Source: Stigmatella erecta
GTDB lineage: Bacteria > Myxococcota > Myxococcia > Myxococcales > Myxococcaceae
Reading direction: 5' to 3'
DNA length: 64,000 nt
Assembly (NCBI RefSeq): GCF_900111745.1
Contig: NZ_FOIJ01000003.1
Location: forward strand, 1-64,000
Part shown: positions 16,136 to 24,098 of the stretch, one piece after another
Position numbering within the stretch: the first letter of the stretch is position 1
Layout: every line of letters starts with the position of its first letter
Program-made: the position numbers and the translations under genes
The notes under the pieces: model-generated
Told to the model about the DNA's origin: nothing
Seen by the model: the letters and a program-made list of their open reading frames with translations, nothing else
The model's database searches: none

Positions 16136-16483
16136 ATGGCCAACCCCCGCTATTTCTCATTCATGCAGCGGCCGGACCAGGAGTTCGTCTTCGAGCTGAA
16201 CGACGCCGAGAAAGTCCAGCAGGCCCTCGACATCCTCTCGGGAAAGGAGACGTTCAAGGTCCACGTCATGGGCAGGCTCGTGAAGAGCCCGAAGCCCTAC
16301 AACTCCAAGTGGGACTACCACCTCGATCCCGCCTCCATCAGCTTCTTCGCCATGGCCATTGAAGTGTGCGATGCCGACATGGGCTACGTGCAGGATCATC
16401 TGGACGAAGCGGGTGGCGCTTTTCTCCCGGGCTTCTTCTGGTGCCCGTGGAACTCCAGGCTGACGAGGGAAGTCACTCCCTGA
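16136..16483 (+). CDS. BP74-like small protein
   Basis: A 115-residue protein with an excellent ribosome site (AAGGAG, six bases before the ATG). The sequence YFSFMQRPDQEFVFELNDAEKVQQA, then HVMGRLVKSPKPYNSKW, YHLDPASISFF, AIEVCDADMGYVQDHLDE and FLPGFFWCPW resembles the BP74 N-terminal domain, known from Dictyostelium calcium-dependent proteins and scattered bacteria. The three invariant blocks HVMGR, YHLDP and FWCPW are all present. No signal peptide is seen, so location is uncertain. Two Cys residues (in EVCDAD and WCPW) and the upstream thioredoxin gene invite a redox link, which is speculation. Confidence 0.6.
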   Translation: MANPRYFSFMQRPDQEFVFELNDAEKVQQALDILSGKETFKVHVMGRLVKSPKPYNSKWDYHLDPASISFFAMAIEVCDADMGYVQDHLDEAGGAFLPGFFWCPWNSRLTREVTP

Positions 16484-16541
16484 CGTCAGCGGGGCTGCGA
16501 GCTCTTCGCTTGGAACTCCCGCCTGGAGGGCACCCGGGCCA

Positions 16542-17276
16542 CTAGTATCCGCACTTCCGGGTGATCATCCGGGCGGGGGACTCCATTCCAGCACTGTCAC
16601 GCACCTTCACGTAGAGCGTGTTCCAGACGATCTCCATCCGGTCGAAGACCGACGGGCAGTAGAACCCATTGCTGGTCCCCCCTGCGTCCCAGGCGCCCAT
16701 GTATTCAGTGCCATCCGGGTACCGGATGCGCTCCTGCCAGAAGTAGGTATAGCCCCCCGTGCCGCCGCTGCCGCTCGCCGTGCAATTGACCTGGGAAACG
16801 GGATACGCGCACGAGAGCGTGGCCGTGGGGCAGTCCTGGACAACGGACAGGGTGAGCGTCCGGGGAGCTTCCAGACACGTGGTGCGGTTTCCATTGCTGT
16901 CGATGACCATCGGGTAGGCCTTCACCTCCACCGTGTGCGCCCCACAGGTGGCCCCCGCACTGCTCATGTACCAGCTGCCAGAGTTTCCCGGACGCTCCTC
17001 GACAACGCGCGGGACGCCATCCACCCGGTACTCCAGCTTCACGGCGTTGGCGAAGGTCGACACCGCCCAGGCCCCATGTCCGGCGATCTCTCCGCCATAC
17101 GAGGACATGCCCACGGTGCTCAAGGCCGTCACGCTCAAGCCAGAGCACAGCGCGGACTGCTGGGTGCCCACGGCCTCCTGCGGAGCCAAGGTCCCCTCCT
17201 CGGGGGCTCCGCAAGCCACCCCCATCAAGGCGCCCAAAGCAACGCTCAGCGAGGACCGTCTCCACTCATGTCCCAT
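16542..17276 (-). CDS. Secreted lipoprotein, unknown function
   Basis: A 244-residue protein beginning with a basic, hydrophobic signal and a lipobox-like LMGVACGAPEE (Cys22), followed by an acidic and threonine/glutamine-rich spacer typical of myxobacterial surface lipoproteins. The body is rich in Gly, Ser, Thr and aromatics, with paired cysteines (ATCGAHT, TTCLEA, TLSCAYP, QVNCTAS, FYCPS, RKCGY), so a disulfide-stabilised beta-sandwich in the periplasm or on the surface is likely. Part of it (LSCAYPVSQVNCTASGSGG then YFWQERIR) reads like a PKD/Ig-type repeat. It is divergent from the glucoamylase gene and shares its upstream region. Confidence 0.65.
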   Translation of the reverse strand: MGHEWRRSSLSVALGALMGVACGAPEEGTLAPQEAVGTQQSALCSGLSVTALSTVGMSSYGGEIAGHGAWAVSTFANAVKLEYRVDGVPRVVEERPGNSGSWYMSSAGATCGAHTVEVKAYPMVIDSNGNRTTCLEAPRTLTLSVVQDCPTATLSCAYPVSQVNCTASGSGGTGGYTYFWQERIRYPDGTEYMGAWDAGGTSNGFYCPSVFDRMEIVWNTLYVKVRDSAGMESPARMITRKCGY

Positions 17277-17330
17277 TGGAACACCTATCGGGTCAGGGAT
17301 TACCTGTCTAAACTACCAGACGCGTTCTCT

Positions 17331-17348
17331 CCGTGCAATTCCGTGCAA
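17331..17348. promoter_or_regulatory. Direct repeat in a divergent promoter region
   Basis: CCGTGCAA occurs at 17331-17338 and again at 17341-17348, exactly 10 bp apart, in the 196-base gap between the lipoprotein gene (minus) and the glucoamylase gene (plus). Same-face direct repeats like this often bind a dimeric regulator; nothing else supports the call. Confidence 0.3.
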
Positions 17349-17472
17349 AGCGTCCCCGGCCGTGGCGGCCCCGTTGACTCGTCCATAAAGATGACAGCGT
17401 TTTCCCGGGCTGGACTTCCCCTTCGGTCAACCGGCCCCACCTTCGGTGTCTACAGGCCAGGAGGCGCACCGC

Positions 17473-19680
17473 ATGTCTCTCCCCCCCATGTTGAATGTTC
17501 CCTGGGGCCTGACGCGCGCCAGGCACAGGACGCCGTCCCGTTGGCCCGTGCTCCTTGCCTTGCTGGTGCTGGCAGGCTGCGCGGGAACCAAGACCTCCAG
17601 CGCCGTGGCCCCTGGCCAGCCGGGCAGCGCCGCCACCTGGACGCCCGCGGACAAGACGGGCTTTGGCACCTCGCGCAGCGAGACCAGCCGGGTCTGGTTC
17701 ACGCTCGGCGCCCGGGGGGAGCTCACGGAGGTCTACTACCCCACCCTCAGCACCCCGAGCGTGCGGGACGTGCGCTTCGTGGTCTCCGACGGCAGCACCT
17801 TCGCCGAGCTGGAGCACGCGGCCTCCGACTCCCGCGTCGAATGGGTGGACCCGCGCAGCCTCACCTTCCGCCAGGTGAACACGGCGCGCTCCGGCAAGTA
17901 CCGCCTCACCAAGACGTATGTGACGGACCCGGAGCGGCACGTGGTGCTCATCCAGGTGCGCTTCGAAGCCCTCTCCGGCGGGCCCTACACACTGCACGTG
18001 GTGTACGACCCCTCCCTGTCCAATGACGGGATGGATGACACCGGCACGAGCCAGGACCAGGCGCTGCTCGCCACCGATGGCACGTCCGCGAGTGCCCTCT
18101 TGGCCTCCCCTGCCCTCACGCGGCCCTCCAGTGGCTACCTCGGCGTGAGCGATGGGTGGAGCGACCTCCAGAACGACTTCACCCAGGACTGGGAATACAC
18201 CGCGCCGAACGCGGGCAACGTGGTGCAGACCGCACGGCTGGAGGTGGACGGGCAGGACCGTCAGTTGGTGACGCTCGCGCTCGGGTTCGGCACCACCGGG
18301 GACGAGGCCCGCACGGCCGCACGGGATTCCCTGGCCGCGGGCTTCTACACGGTGGCGGATCGGTACGCCGCGGGCTGGCATGGCTACCTGGACGGCCTGC
18401 CCCGCGCCCCCGCGAGCGCTCAGCCGTGGCAAGCCACCTATGACGTCTCGCTGATGGTCCTGGCGGCCTCCGAGGACAAGACTTACCGGGGCGCCTTCGT
18501 CGCCTCGCCCAGCATGCCGTGGGTCTGGGGCAACGGGGAGGTGGAGCGGCCCTCCGGCCCCTACCACCTCGTCTGGTCGCGCGACCAATACCAGGTCGCC
18601 ACCGCGCTGCTCGCCGCCGGAGACCGGGCGGGTGCTGGCCGCGCCCTGGACCACCTCTTCCAGGTGCAGCAGAAGCCGGATGGCTCCTTTCCCCAGAACG
18701 CCGAGGTGAATGGCAAGCCGCGCTGGGGCAGCCTCCAGCTCGATGAGGTGGCGCTGCCCCTCGTCATGGCCTGGCAGCTGGGCCGGACCGATGCGGCGAC
18801 GTACACCGCGCACATCAAGAAGGCCGCGGACTTCCTGCTCGCCAACGGCCCCGTCTCGCCCCAGGACCGCTGGGAGAACCAGGGCGGCTACTCGCCCGGG
18901 ACGATCGCGGCGGAGATCGCCGGGCTCGTCTGTGCCGCGGACCTCGCGCGCCGCAACGGGGACACCGCGTCCGCGGAGCGCTACGAGGCCACCGCGGACT
19001 CCTGGCAGCAGCAGGTGGATGCCTGGACGGTCACCACCAACGGCCCGCTCGCGTCACACCCGTACTACCTGCGCGTCACCAAGGACGGTAACCCCAACGC
19101 CGCCACCGTGTATTCGCTGGGCGATGGCGGCCCGTCCGCCGTGGACCAGCGCCAGGTGGTGGACCCGAGCTTCCTGGAGCTGGTGCGGCTGGGCGTGAAG
19201 CCCGCGAAGCACCCGGCCATCCTGCAGACCCTGCCCGTGGTGGATGCCCAGCTCGGCGTCCAGACACCGCAGGGACTCCTGTGGCGCCGCTACAACCACG
19301 ACGGCTACGGCGAGACGCGCGAGGGCGGCGAGTGGTTCATCAGCGAGCCTGACACCGGGAAGACCTTTGGGCGGGCCTGGCCTATTTTCGCGGGCGAGCG
19401 CGGGGAGTACGCGCTCGCCGCGGGGCTGCCCGCCGAGGGCTACCTGGCCACGATGGCGGGCTCCCGGAACGCCGGATACATGCTGCCCGAGCAGGTCTGG
19501 GATGGGCGGCCCCCCACCGGCCAGCCCGGGTTCGTGGCGGGACAGGGCACCTTCTCCGCCACCCCGCTGCTCTGGACGCACGCCCAGTTCGTGCGCCTGG
19601 CCTGGTCCCTCCAGGCGGGCTACCCCATCGAGCAGCCCGCCGTGGTGGCCTGCCGCTACACGGGCATCTGCCAGCGGTGA
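17473..19680 (+). CDS. GH15 glucoamylase-type lipoprotein (glucan 1,4-alpha-glucosidase)
   Basis: A 735-residue enzyme that releases glucose from the non-reducing ends of alpha-glucans. I chose the ATG at 17473 because AGGAGG lies at 17459-17464, eight bases upstream; an in-frame ATG at 17446 has no such site. LALLVLAGCAG is a strong lipobox. The beta-sandwich N-terminal domain of bacterial GH15 (about 50-300) is followed by an (alpha/alpha)6 barrel with VWSRDQYQVATALL, KPRWGSLQLDE and RYNHDGYGE, then GGEWFISEPDTGKTFGRAWP, where the glutamates of GGEW and nearby are the expected acid/base region. It is likely anchored to the outer membrane or periplasmic face and used to digest starch or glycogen from prey. 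Confidence 0.9.
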   Translation: MSLPPMLNVPWGLTRARHRTPSRWPVLLALLVLAGCAGTKTSSAVAPGQPGSAATWTPADKTGFGTSRSETSRVWFTLGARGELTEVYYPTLSTPSVRDVRFVVSDGSTFAELEHAASDSRVEWVDPRSLTFRQVNTARSGKYRLTKTYVTDPERHVVLIQVRFEALSGGPYTLHVVYDPSLSNDGMDDTGTSQDQALLATDGTSASALLASPALTRPSSGYLGVSDGWSDLQNDFTQDWEYTAPNAGNVVQTARLEVDGQDRQLVTLALGFGTTGDEARTAARDSLAAGFYTVADRYAAGWHGYLDGLPRAPASAQPWQATYDVSLMVLAASEDKTYRGAFVASPSMPWVWGNGEVERPSGPYHLVWSRDQYQVATALLAAGDRAGAGRALDHLFQVQQKPDGSFPQNAEVNGKPRWGSLQLDEVALPLVMAWQLGRTDAATYTAHIKKAADFLLANGPVSPQDRWENQGGYSPGTIAAEIAGLVCAADLARRNGDTASAERYEATADSWQQQVDAWTVTTNGPLASHPYYLRVTKDGNPNAATVYSLGDGGPSAVDQRQVVDPSFLELVRLGVKPAKHPAILQTLPVVDAQLGVQTPQGLLWRRYNHDGYGETREGGEWFISEPDTGKTFGRAWPIFAGERGEYALAAGLPAEGYLATMAGSRNAGYMLPEQVWDGRPPTGQPGFVAGQGTFSATPLLWTHAQFVRLAWSLQAGYPIEQPAVVACRYTGICQR

Positions 19681-19699
19681 GCCCCGCGGCAGGGCGCGG

Positions 19700-21496
19700 C
19701 TACCAGGGGCAGTCCACGACGTCCACGGTGCGCGTCACGGGCGTGGCGGTGTTGCCGCCACTGTCCGTCAGCGAGTACGTCACCGTGTAGGTGCCCTCCG
19801 CCCAGCCATTCACTTCCCCCGTGTGCCACACGGTGGCCGCGAGGTTGCCGTAGCACGCGTCCGTGGCCTCCACGCCCGGGTCCACCCAGAGGCTGCCGCA
19901 GGTGTGCGTCTGGTGGGCGGCACCCTTGAGCACCAGCACCGGCGCCGTCCGGTCCTCCACGTGCACGGTGCGCGTGACGGACACATCCCCCTGGGCATTC
20001 CAGGCCGCGTACGAGACCGAGTACGTGCCCTCCGCGCCCAGGTTCGGCCCGGGCCCCATGGCGTCGGCGCCCGTGTTGTACGCATGCACCGCCACCGGGT
20101 TGCCGCACCCATCGGCCGCCTGGGCGCCCAGGTCCGCGTAAGCCCCCGGGCCGCACTCCAGCGTCAGCTCCGTGCCCCCGTGGACGGTGAGGGTGGGCGC
20201 CCCCGGGGTGCAGGGCACGCCCTGCGGATCCGAGAAACGCCGCGCCCGGATGAACGTCCGGTTCCTGGAGGGATCAAACTCCGTGTAGGCCACTAGGTTC
20301 TGGTCCGCGCCCAGCGAGGCGACCGCGGGCCGCTCCGCCCCCGTGGAGGGATGCAGGTCCACGAGGATCTGCTCCGGGCCCACCTCGCCCGTTACCTGGA
20401 CGCGGGTGCTGATGACCTTGGGGGCCCCGCCCCGCGTGCCGGCGTAGGTGACCCGGAAGCTGCCCGCGTCGAAGAGGACCGAGGCGGAGGACGTGGCCCC
20501 CGTGCCCACGGTGAAGGCCGTGTCATCCAGCACGCGCCACTGGGACAGGCTCACCCGCTTGGCCTTCAGGACGCCCCCCGCCTCATTCCAGACCACCAGG
20601 AAGTTGCTCCCATCGGAGGCCAGCACGGGGGTGTGTCCGCCCGCGCCGGCCACCGTGAGGGTCGCCATGGGTCCGGAGGCTCCCGCGGGAGACAGCCGCG
20701 TCGCCCGGAGCGGGCCTGTGAAAGAGCCCTCGGACCAGACCATCAGGTAGGAGCCGCCCCCGTAGGCCAGCTGGGGTTTGTAGCCATTGGGCGCGATGGC
20801 GAACGAGATGTCATCCACGCGCTCGCCCGAGGGCCGCATCCGGAGCCCATTCAGCAAGAACTGGGTGGGATTGCCATTGCGCGGCACGGTCCAGCCTTCC
20901 CAGACGCCCAGATAGTTCTGTCCGTCGAAGGCCACGGAGGGCCGGTAGCTGTCCCGGGTGCCGTAAAAGCTGAACGACGCTTCCCCCAGCACCGCCCCAT
21001 CCGAGGCGCGCACCCGGACGCTCTTGATTTCATTGTAAGCGGTGAGGTTGCTGAGCCTGTACCAGGAGTAGATGACCAGGAAGTTCGTCCCATCGAACGC
21101 GACCGAGGGATCCGTCAAGACCTCATCGCTGGCATAGGGATGGGAGTCCAACATGATGGGCGTGGCATCCAGCACAGCGCCATCGGCCGCCCGGACCCGC
21201 ACCGCGCGAAGCCCGGGCTTCCCTCCAAAGAACTCCTTGCGGACCACGAGGTAGAGGCCATTGCCCGCCGCGACGGCGGGCATGCGCTGGGTTTCGATGT
21301 AGACCTCCGTCGGAAGCGGGACCTCCGGCGAGACGGTGAGGGCGCGGGGCAAGGTGGCCACCGTGCCCTCCTCTTTCGTGAGCTCATGCCTGGCGGGCTC
21401 CGTGGGGCCGCAGGCGGCGAGCGTGCCCAGCAGGGCGCACACCGCCAGGCGACAGGACAGCGTGGGACTTTTCAGGAGGGAAAGGCTGACGTTCAT
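19700..21496 (-). CDS. Surface lipoprotein with beta-propeller-like body and two C-terminal Ig-like repeats
   Basis: A 598-residue protein. The ATG at 21496 is preferred over a GTG 24 bases upstream because it places the signal and lipobox (LLGTLAACGPTEPA) at the usual distance. The middle has recurring units such as PSVAFDGTNFLVIYS, PSVAFDGQNYLGVWEG, PQLAYGGGSYLMVWS and PVLASDGSNFLVVWNE, each about 60 residues, typical of a propeller blade family common in myxobacterial secretomes. The end has two DUF5011/HYR-like Ig modules (AEGTYSVSYAAWNAQGDVSV and AEGTYTVTYSLTDSGGN), each with paired cysteines. A role in surface binding is likely, ligand unknown. Confidence 0.75.
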   Translation of the reverse strand: MNVSLSLLKSPTLSCRLAVCALLGTLAACGPTEPARHELTKEEGTVATLPRALTVSPEVPLPTEVYIETQRMPAVAAGNGLYLVVRKEFFGGKPGLRAVRVRAADGAVLDATPIMLDSHPYASDEVLTDPSVAFDGTNFLVIYSWYRLSNLTAYNEIKSVRVRASDGAVLGEASFSFYGTRDSYRPSVAFDGQNYLGVWEGWTVPRNGNPTQFLLNGLRMRPSGERVDDISFAIAPNGYKPQLAYGGGSYLMVWSEGSFTGPLRATRLSPAGASGPMATLTVAGAGGHTPVLASDGSNFLVVWNEAGGVLKAKRVSLSQWRVLDDTAFTVGTGATSSASVLFDAGSFRVTYAGTRGGAPKVISTRVQVTGEVGPEQILVDLHPSTGAERPAVASLGADQNLVAYTEFDPSRNRTFIRARRFSDPQGVPCTPGAPTLTVHGGTELTLECGPGAYADLGAQAADGCGNPVAVHAYNTGADAMGPGPNLGAEGTYSVSYAAWNAQGDVSVTRTVHVEDRTAPVLVLKGAAHQTHTCGSLWVDPGVEATDACYGNLAATVWHTGEVNGWAEGTYTVTYSLTDSGGNTATPVTRTVDVVDCPW

Positions 21497-21574
21497 GTCT
21501 ACCTGGGGGCAGGGATTCACCCGGACATCCGGGTGAGGGACAGGGAGGGGGGTTGTCCCAGACAGAATGAAACG

Positions 21575-21967
21575 TCATCGCCTGATGAATTTCACCCTCT
21601 TCGCGGCCGGGCTCTTACGAGCGGATTTCTGTTGTTTTTGCGCCGCCACCCGGAGCGCCGCCTCCAGGGCGCGGCGGGCCCAGGGCAGGAGCGCGTGCGC
21701 GTCGTCCTCCGCCTCCGCAGGCGGCGTCCAATAGGACAACGCCACGGGGGCCTTCCCCTTTCCCGCGTCGTAGACGAAGGGCTCTCCTCCCGCGGCCTGA
21801 AAGGCGGGCCGGGTGGTCTCATCCGTCTTGAGGTAGAGCCGCTCCCGGATGATGAGCCCCATCATCACCCCGTCGCAGTACAGCCCCCACCCGCCAAACA
21901 TGGCGCGGGCACGGACGGGCCCCAGCGGCTCCAGCAGCTCCAGCGTGTACTCCACGAAGCGGTCCAT
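21575..21967 (-). CDS. TfoX/Sxy N-terminal domain protein
   Basis: A 130-residue protein consisting of the TfoX N-terminal domain: ARAMFGGWGLYCDGVMMGLI near the start, LYLKTDETTRPAF, and the FVYDAGKGKAPVALSYW strand pair. The single-domain form lacks the C-terminal helix-hairpin-helix part of the Haemophilus competence regulator. The C terminus is Lys/Arg-rich (KQQKSARKSPAAKR), so nucleic-acid contact is possible. In myxobacteria the biological role of these proteins is not established. It is followed closely by the HxlR regulator gene upstream on the same strand (51 bases), so it could be in that operon. Confidence 0.85.
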   Translation of the reverse strand: MDRFVEYTLELLEPLGPVRARAMFGGWGLYCDGVMMGLIIRERLYLKTDETTRPAFQAAGGEPFVYDAGKGKAPVALSYWTPPAEAEDDAHALLPWARRALEAALRVAAQKQQKSARKSPAAKRVKFIRR

Positions 21968-22018
21968 GGGCTCACGCTACCCCTACCTTCCAGGTAGCGC
22001 ACCTCCCACGAGAGGTGT

Positions 22019-22480
22019 TCACTCCTCCCGGGGCGTGAACACCGGCTGACCGCCCACGGTGAGGTCGCCCCCCCTCACGGGGCGCCCACACGCCTGGCAC
22101 CCCAAGAAGGTGTGAAGGCGCTGTCCGCAGTCATGCACGAAGCCCCCGGTGGCCCCCGGCTCCGCGGGTGCCCAGCGCTGGCCCCACTGCAACAGGGAGA
22201 GCAACGTGGGGGCCAGCTCCCGCCCTGCCTCGGTGAGGTGGTACTCGCTGCGCTGGGGCCGCTCGGAGTACTGCACCCGGCGCAGCACGCCCGCGTCCGA
22301 CAACTTGCGCAGGCGCGCGGTGAGCACATCCCGGGGCGCCCCCGTGTTCTGCGCGATGCCCTCGAAGCGGCACACCCCATAGAAGACTTCCCGGAGGATG
22401 AGCAGGGACCACTTCTCCCCCACCACCTCCAGCGCGGAGGCCAGGGAACACACGCGCGGAGCCACGGCCTGCTTGGACAT
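22019..22480 (-). CDS. HxlR-family winged-helix transcriptional regulator
   Basis: A 153-residue protein. CSLASALEVVGEKWSLLILREVFYGVCRF is the HxlR start, followed by the recognition region (GAPRDVLTARLRKLSDAGVL) and wing (SERPQRSEYHLTEAGREL). A Cys-rich C-terminal extension (HDCGQRL and GCQACGRPV) gives three to four thiols that could bind zinc or sense redox/electrophile stress, as some HxlR proteins do. It is divergent from the DUF1304 gene at 22604. Two near-identical palindromes lie between them, so autoregulation and control of that gene are likely. Confidence 0.9.
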   Translation of the reverse strand: MSKQAVAPRVCSLASALEVVGEKWSLLILREVFYGVCRFEGIAQNTGAPRDVLTARLRKLSDAGVLRRVQYSERPQRSEYHLTEAGRELAPTLLSLLQWGQRWAPAEPGATGGFVHDCGQRLHTFLGCQACGRPVRGGDLTVGGQPVFTPREE

Positions 22481-22498
22481 GCCCCCATCCTAATTTAT

Positions 22499-22517
22499 CG
22501 GTTGGAATTTCAAACCG
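22499..22517. promoter_or_regulatory. Operator-like palindrome 1 (HxlR candidate)
   Basis: CGGTTGGAATTTCAAACCG is a 19-base inverted repeat with two mismatched positions and one central base. It lies 18 bases before the HxlR start codon. Its half-site matches that of the second palindrome, 33 bp away centre to centre. Confidence 0.7.
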
Positions 22518-22531
22518 ACTTAAGGTAAAGC

Positions 22532-22550
22532 CCGTTGGAATTTCCAACGG
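22532..22550. promoter_or_regulatory. Operator-like palindrome 2 (HxlR candidate)
   Basis: CCGTTGGAATTTCCAACGG is a perfect 9-bp-arm palindrome around one central base, sharing the core TTGGAATTTC with the first site. Centre-to-centre spacing of 33 bp is about three helical turns, so two dimers would sit on the same face. It lies 53 bases before the DUF1304 start. Confidence 0.75.
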
Positions 22551-22603
22551 ACCTGGGCCGCCGCCATCCCCTGACGCGCCGGCCCCGGTGAGGGGAGCTG
22601 TCC

Positions 22604-22966
22604 ATGCAGATCGCCGCGAAGATCCTGGTGGGGCTGGTCGCCGCCATTCACGTCTACATCCTGGTGCTGGAGGCGTTCCTGTGGCGCAAGCCCCTGGGGA
22701 TGAAGGTCTTCCGGCTGGACGCGGAGTTCGCCGCCCGCTCGGCCACGCTCGCCGCCAACCAGGGCCTGTACAACGGCTTCCTCGCTGCGGGGCTGGTGTG
22801 GGGGCTGGTGGCTGCCGAGCCCATCGGCTTCCAGGTCCAGCTCTTCTTCCTGGCGTGCGTGGCGGTGGCCGGCGTCGTGGGCGCGCTCACCGTGAGCCGC
22901 CGCATCTTCTACGTCCAGACGGTGCCCGCGCTCATCGCGGGAGCGTTCGTGCTCCTGGCGCATTGA
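22604..22966 (+). CDS. DUF1304 membrane protein
   Basis: A 120-residue protein of the DUF1304 family with four predicted membrane helices (about 5-22, 48-65, 72-92 and 98-118). The family marks are AAIHVYILVLEAFLW, then NQGLYNGFLAAGLVWG and RRIFYVQTVPALI. It has a good AGGGGAG ribosome site. Function of the family is not known; such genes are frequently under HxlR or MarR control, as here. The last 35 bases overlap, tail to tail, the end of the reductase gene on the other strand. Confidence 0.88.
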   Translation: MQIAAKILVGLVAAIHVYILVLEAFLWRKPLGMKVFRLDAEFAARSATLAANQGLYNGFLAAGLVWGLVAAEPIGFQVQLFFLACVAVAGVVGALTVSRRIFYVQTVPALIAGAFVLLAH

Positions 22967-23909
22967 GCGCTTCGAGGTGCCGCACGGGCTGGCCCCGGTC
23001 CCGCCCCGTGTCGATGTACTCGCGAATCATCAGCCGCGTCTGCGCGGAGACCTTGGTGAAGTGGGCCCGCAGGTAGGTCTCCATGTCGAAGGGCGCCAGC
23101 CGCGTCCCCAGGAACGCCAGCCGGAAGGCCAGGGGCCGCAACAGCCCCACGGCCCAGGCCGTGCGCCCCCGGTGCCCGCCCGTGGCGATCGCGATGGCCT
23201 CCCGGGTGGCCTCGCGCACGGCTCGCACCGAGGGCCCCTCGCGGAAGCGCGCGAAGCGCCAGTCCGCGGCCTCCAGTCCGGTCACGAAGACGTTCAACAC
23301 CGCGGAGGGCACGGCCATGGCCTGGGCCACGCTGGGGTGCTCGCGGGCGGGATAGCCTCCCTGGCGCAGCGCCCGGACCACCTCCCGCAGCCGTCCAGGG
23401 GGGCCGCTGAACAGGCCCCGGGCCAGCGGCGGCAGCCAGAACGCCGTACCCGGCCCGGGCCCCTGCCCCGGCTTCAAGGGCGAGGCGAAGCTGATGAAGG
23501 GAATCAGCCCGCTGACGAGCCGGTCCTCGGGCACGTGCTGGAGAAGCCATTCCCGGTCGTGGAGCGCGGGCTGGAGCATCACCCAGGTGGCCTCGCCCGT
23601 GGCCCGCGCCAGCCCCCCCACCCACGTGCCCTCGCGCAGCGCCGCCGAGGAGACGCAGAACCAGACCTGGTCCCAGGTCCGCCGCGCCACCTCGTCTTGC
23701 GACTCAAGCACCTCGAACCCGGAGAGGCGCTCGGGGGGGCCCCGCGAGACGAGGCCCAGCGGGTGGAGGGTGAAGCCTGCCCGGGTGGCCTCCGCGTGCC
23801 GCGCCTTCACCAGGAAGGTGAGCTCGCACCCGGCCGCCGCCAGGAACCTCCCGAAGACCTGGCCAACTGACCCTGCTCCCACCAGGAGAACTCGCGGACG
23901 TGCGCTCAT
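22932..23909 (-). CDS. Ketopantoate reductase (ApbA/PanE)-like NADP-binding protein
   Basis: A 325-residue protein. PRVLLVGAGSVGQVFGRFLAAAGCELTFLVK is a Rossmann nucleotide site (GAGSVG at 11-16) followed by the ApbA/PanE pattern. The usual catalytic lysine and the C-terminal helical domain are only loosely recognisable: RTWDQVWFCVSSAAL replaces the normal strand motif, and the C-terminal part (LRPLAFRLAFLGTRLAPFDM) is diverged. So the family is clear, but reduction of 2-dehydropantoate is not; another 2-keto acid substrate or a non-catalytic role is possible. It converges on and overlaps the DUF1304 gene by 35 bases. Confidence 0.75.
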   Translation of the reverse strand: MSARPRVLLVGAGSVGQVFGRFLAAAGCELTFLVKARHAEATRAGFTLHPLGLVSRGPPERLSGFEVLESQDEVARRTWDQVWFCVSSAALREGTWVGGLARATGEATWVMLQPALHDREWLLQHVPEDRLVSGLIPFISFASPLKPGQGPGPGTAFWLPPLARGLFSGPPGRLREVVRALRQGGYPAREHPSVAQAMAVPSAVLNVFVTGLEAADWRFARFREGPSVRAVREATREAIAIATGGHRGRTAWAVGLLRPLAFRLAFLGTRLAPFDMETYLRAHFTKVSAQTRLMIREYIDTGRDRGQPVRHLEALNAPGARTLPR

Positions 23910-24098
23910 GGCGGCGTCCTAGCCCGCCTCCCGGAGCCGGGTCCACCCACCCCGTGCCCCCCAGACGTCAATCCGCGAGAAAGTTGATTCTTCTGCTTTC
24001 CAAGAAACGCGCCCGCGCTTAAGACAGCGCGTGCGAGGCCGCCCCAGCGTGAAGCCGGGCCGTCTCGCAACCCCCGAAGTTCCCCGGTGGAGGTGTGT

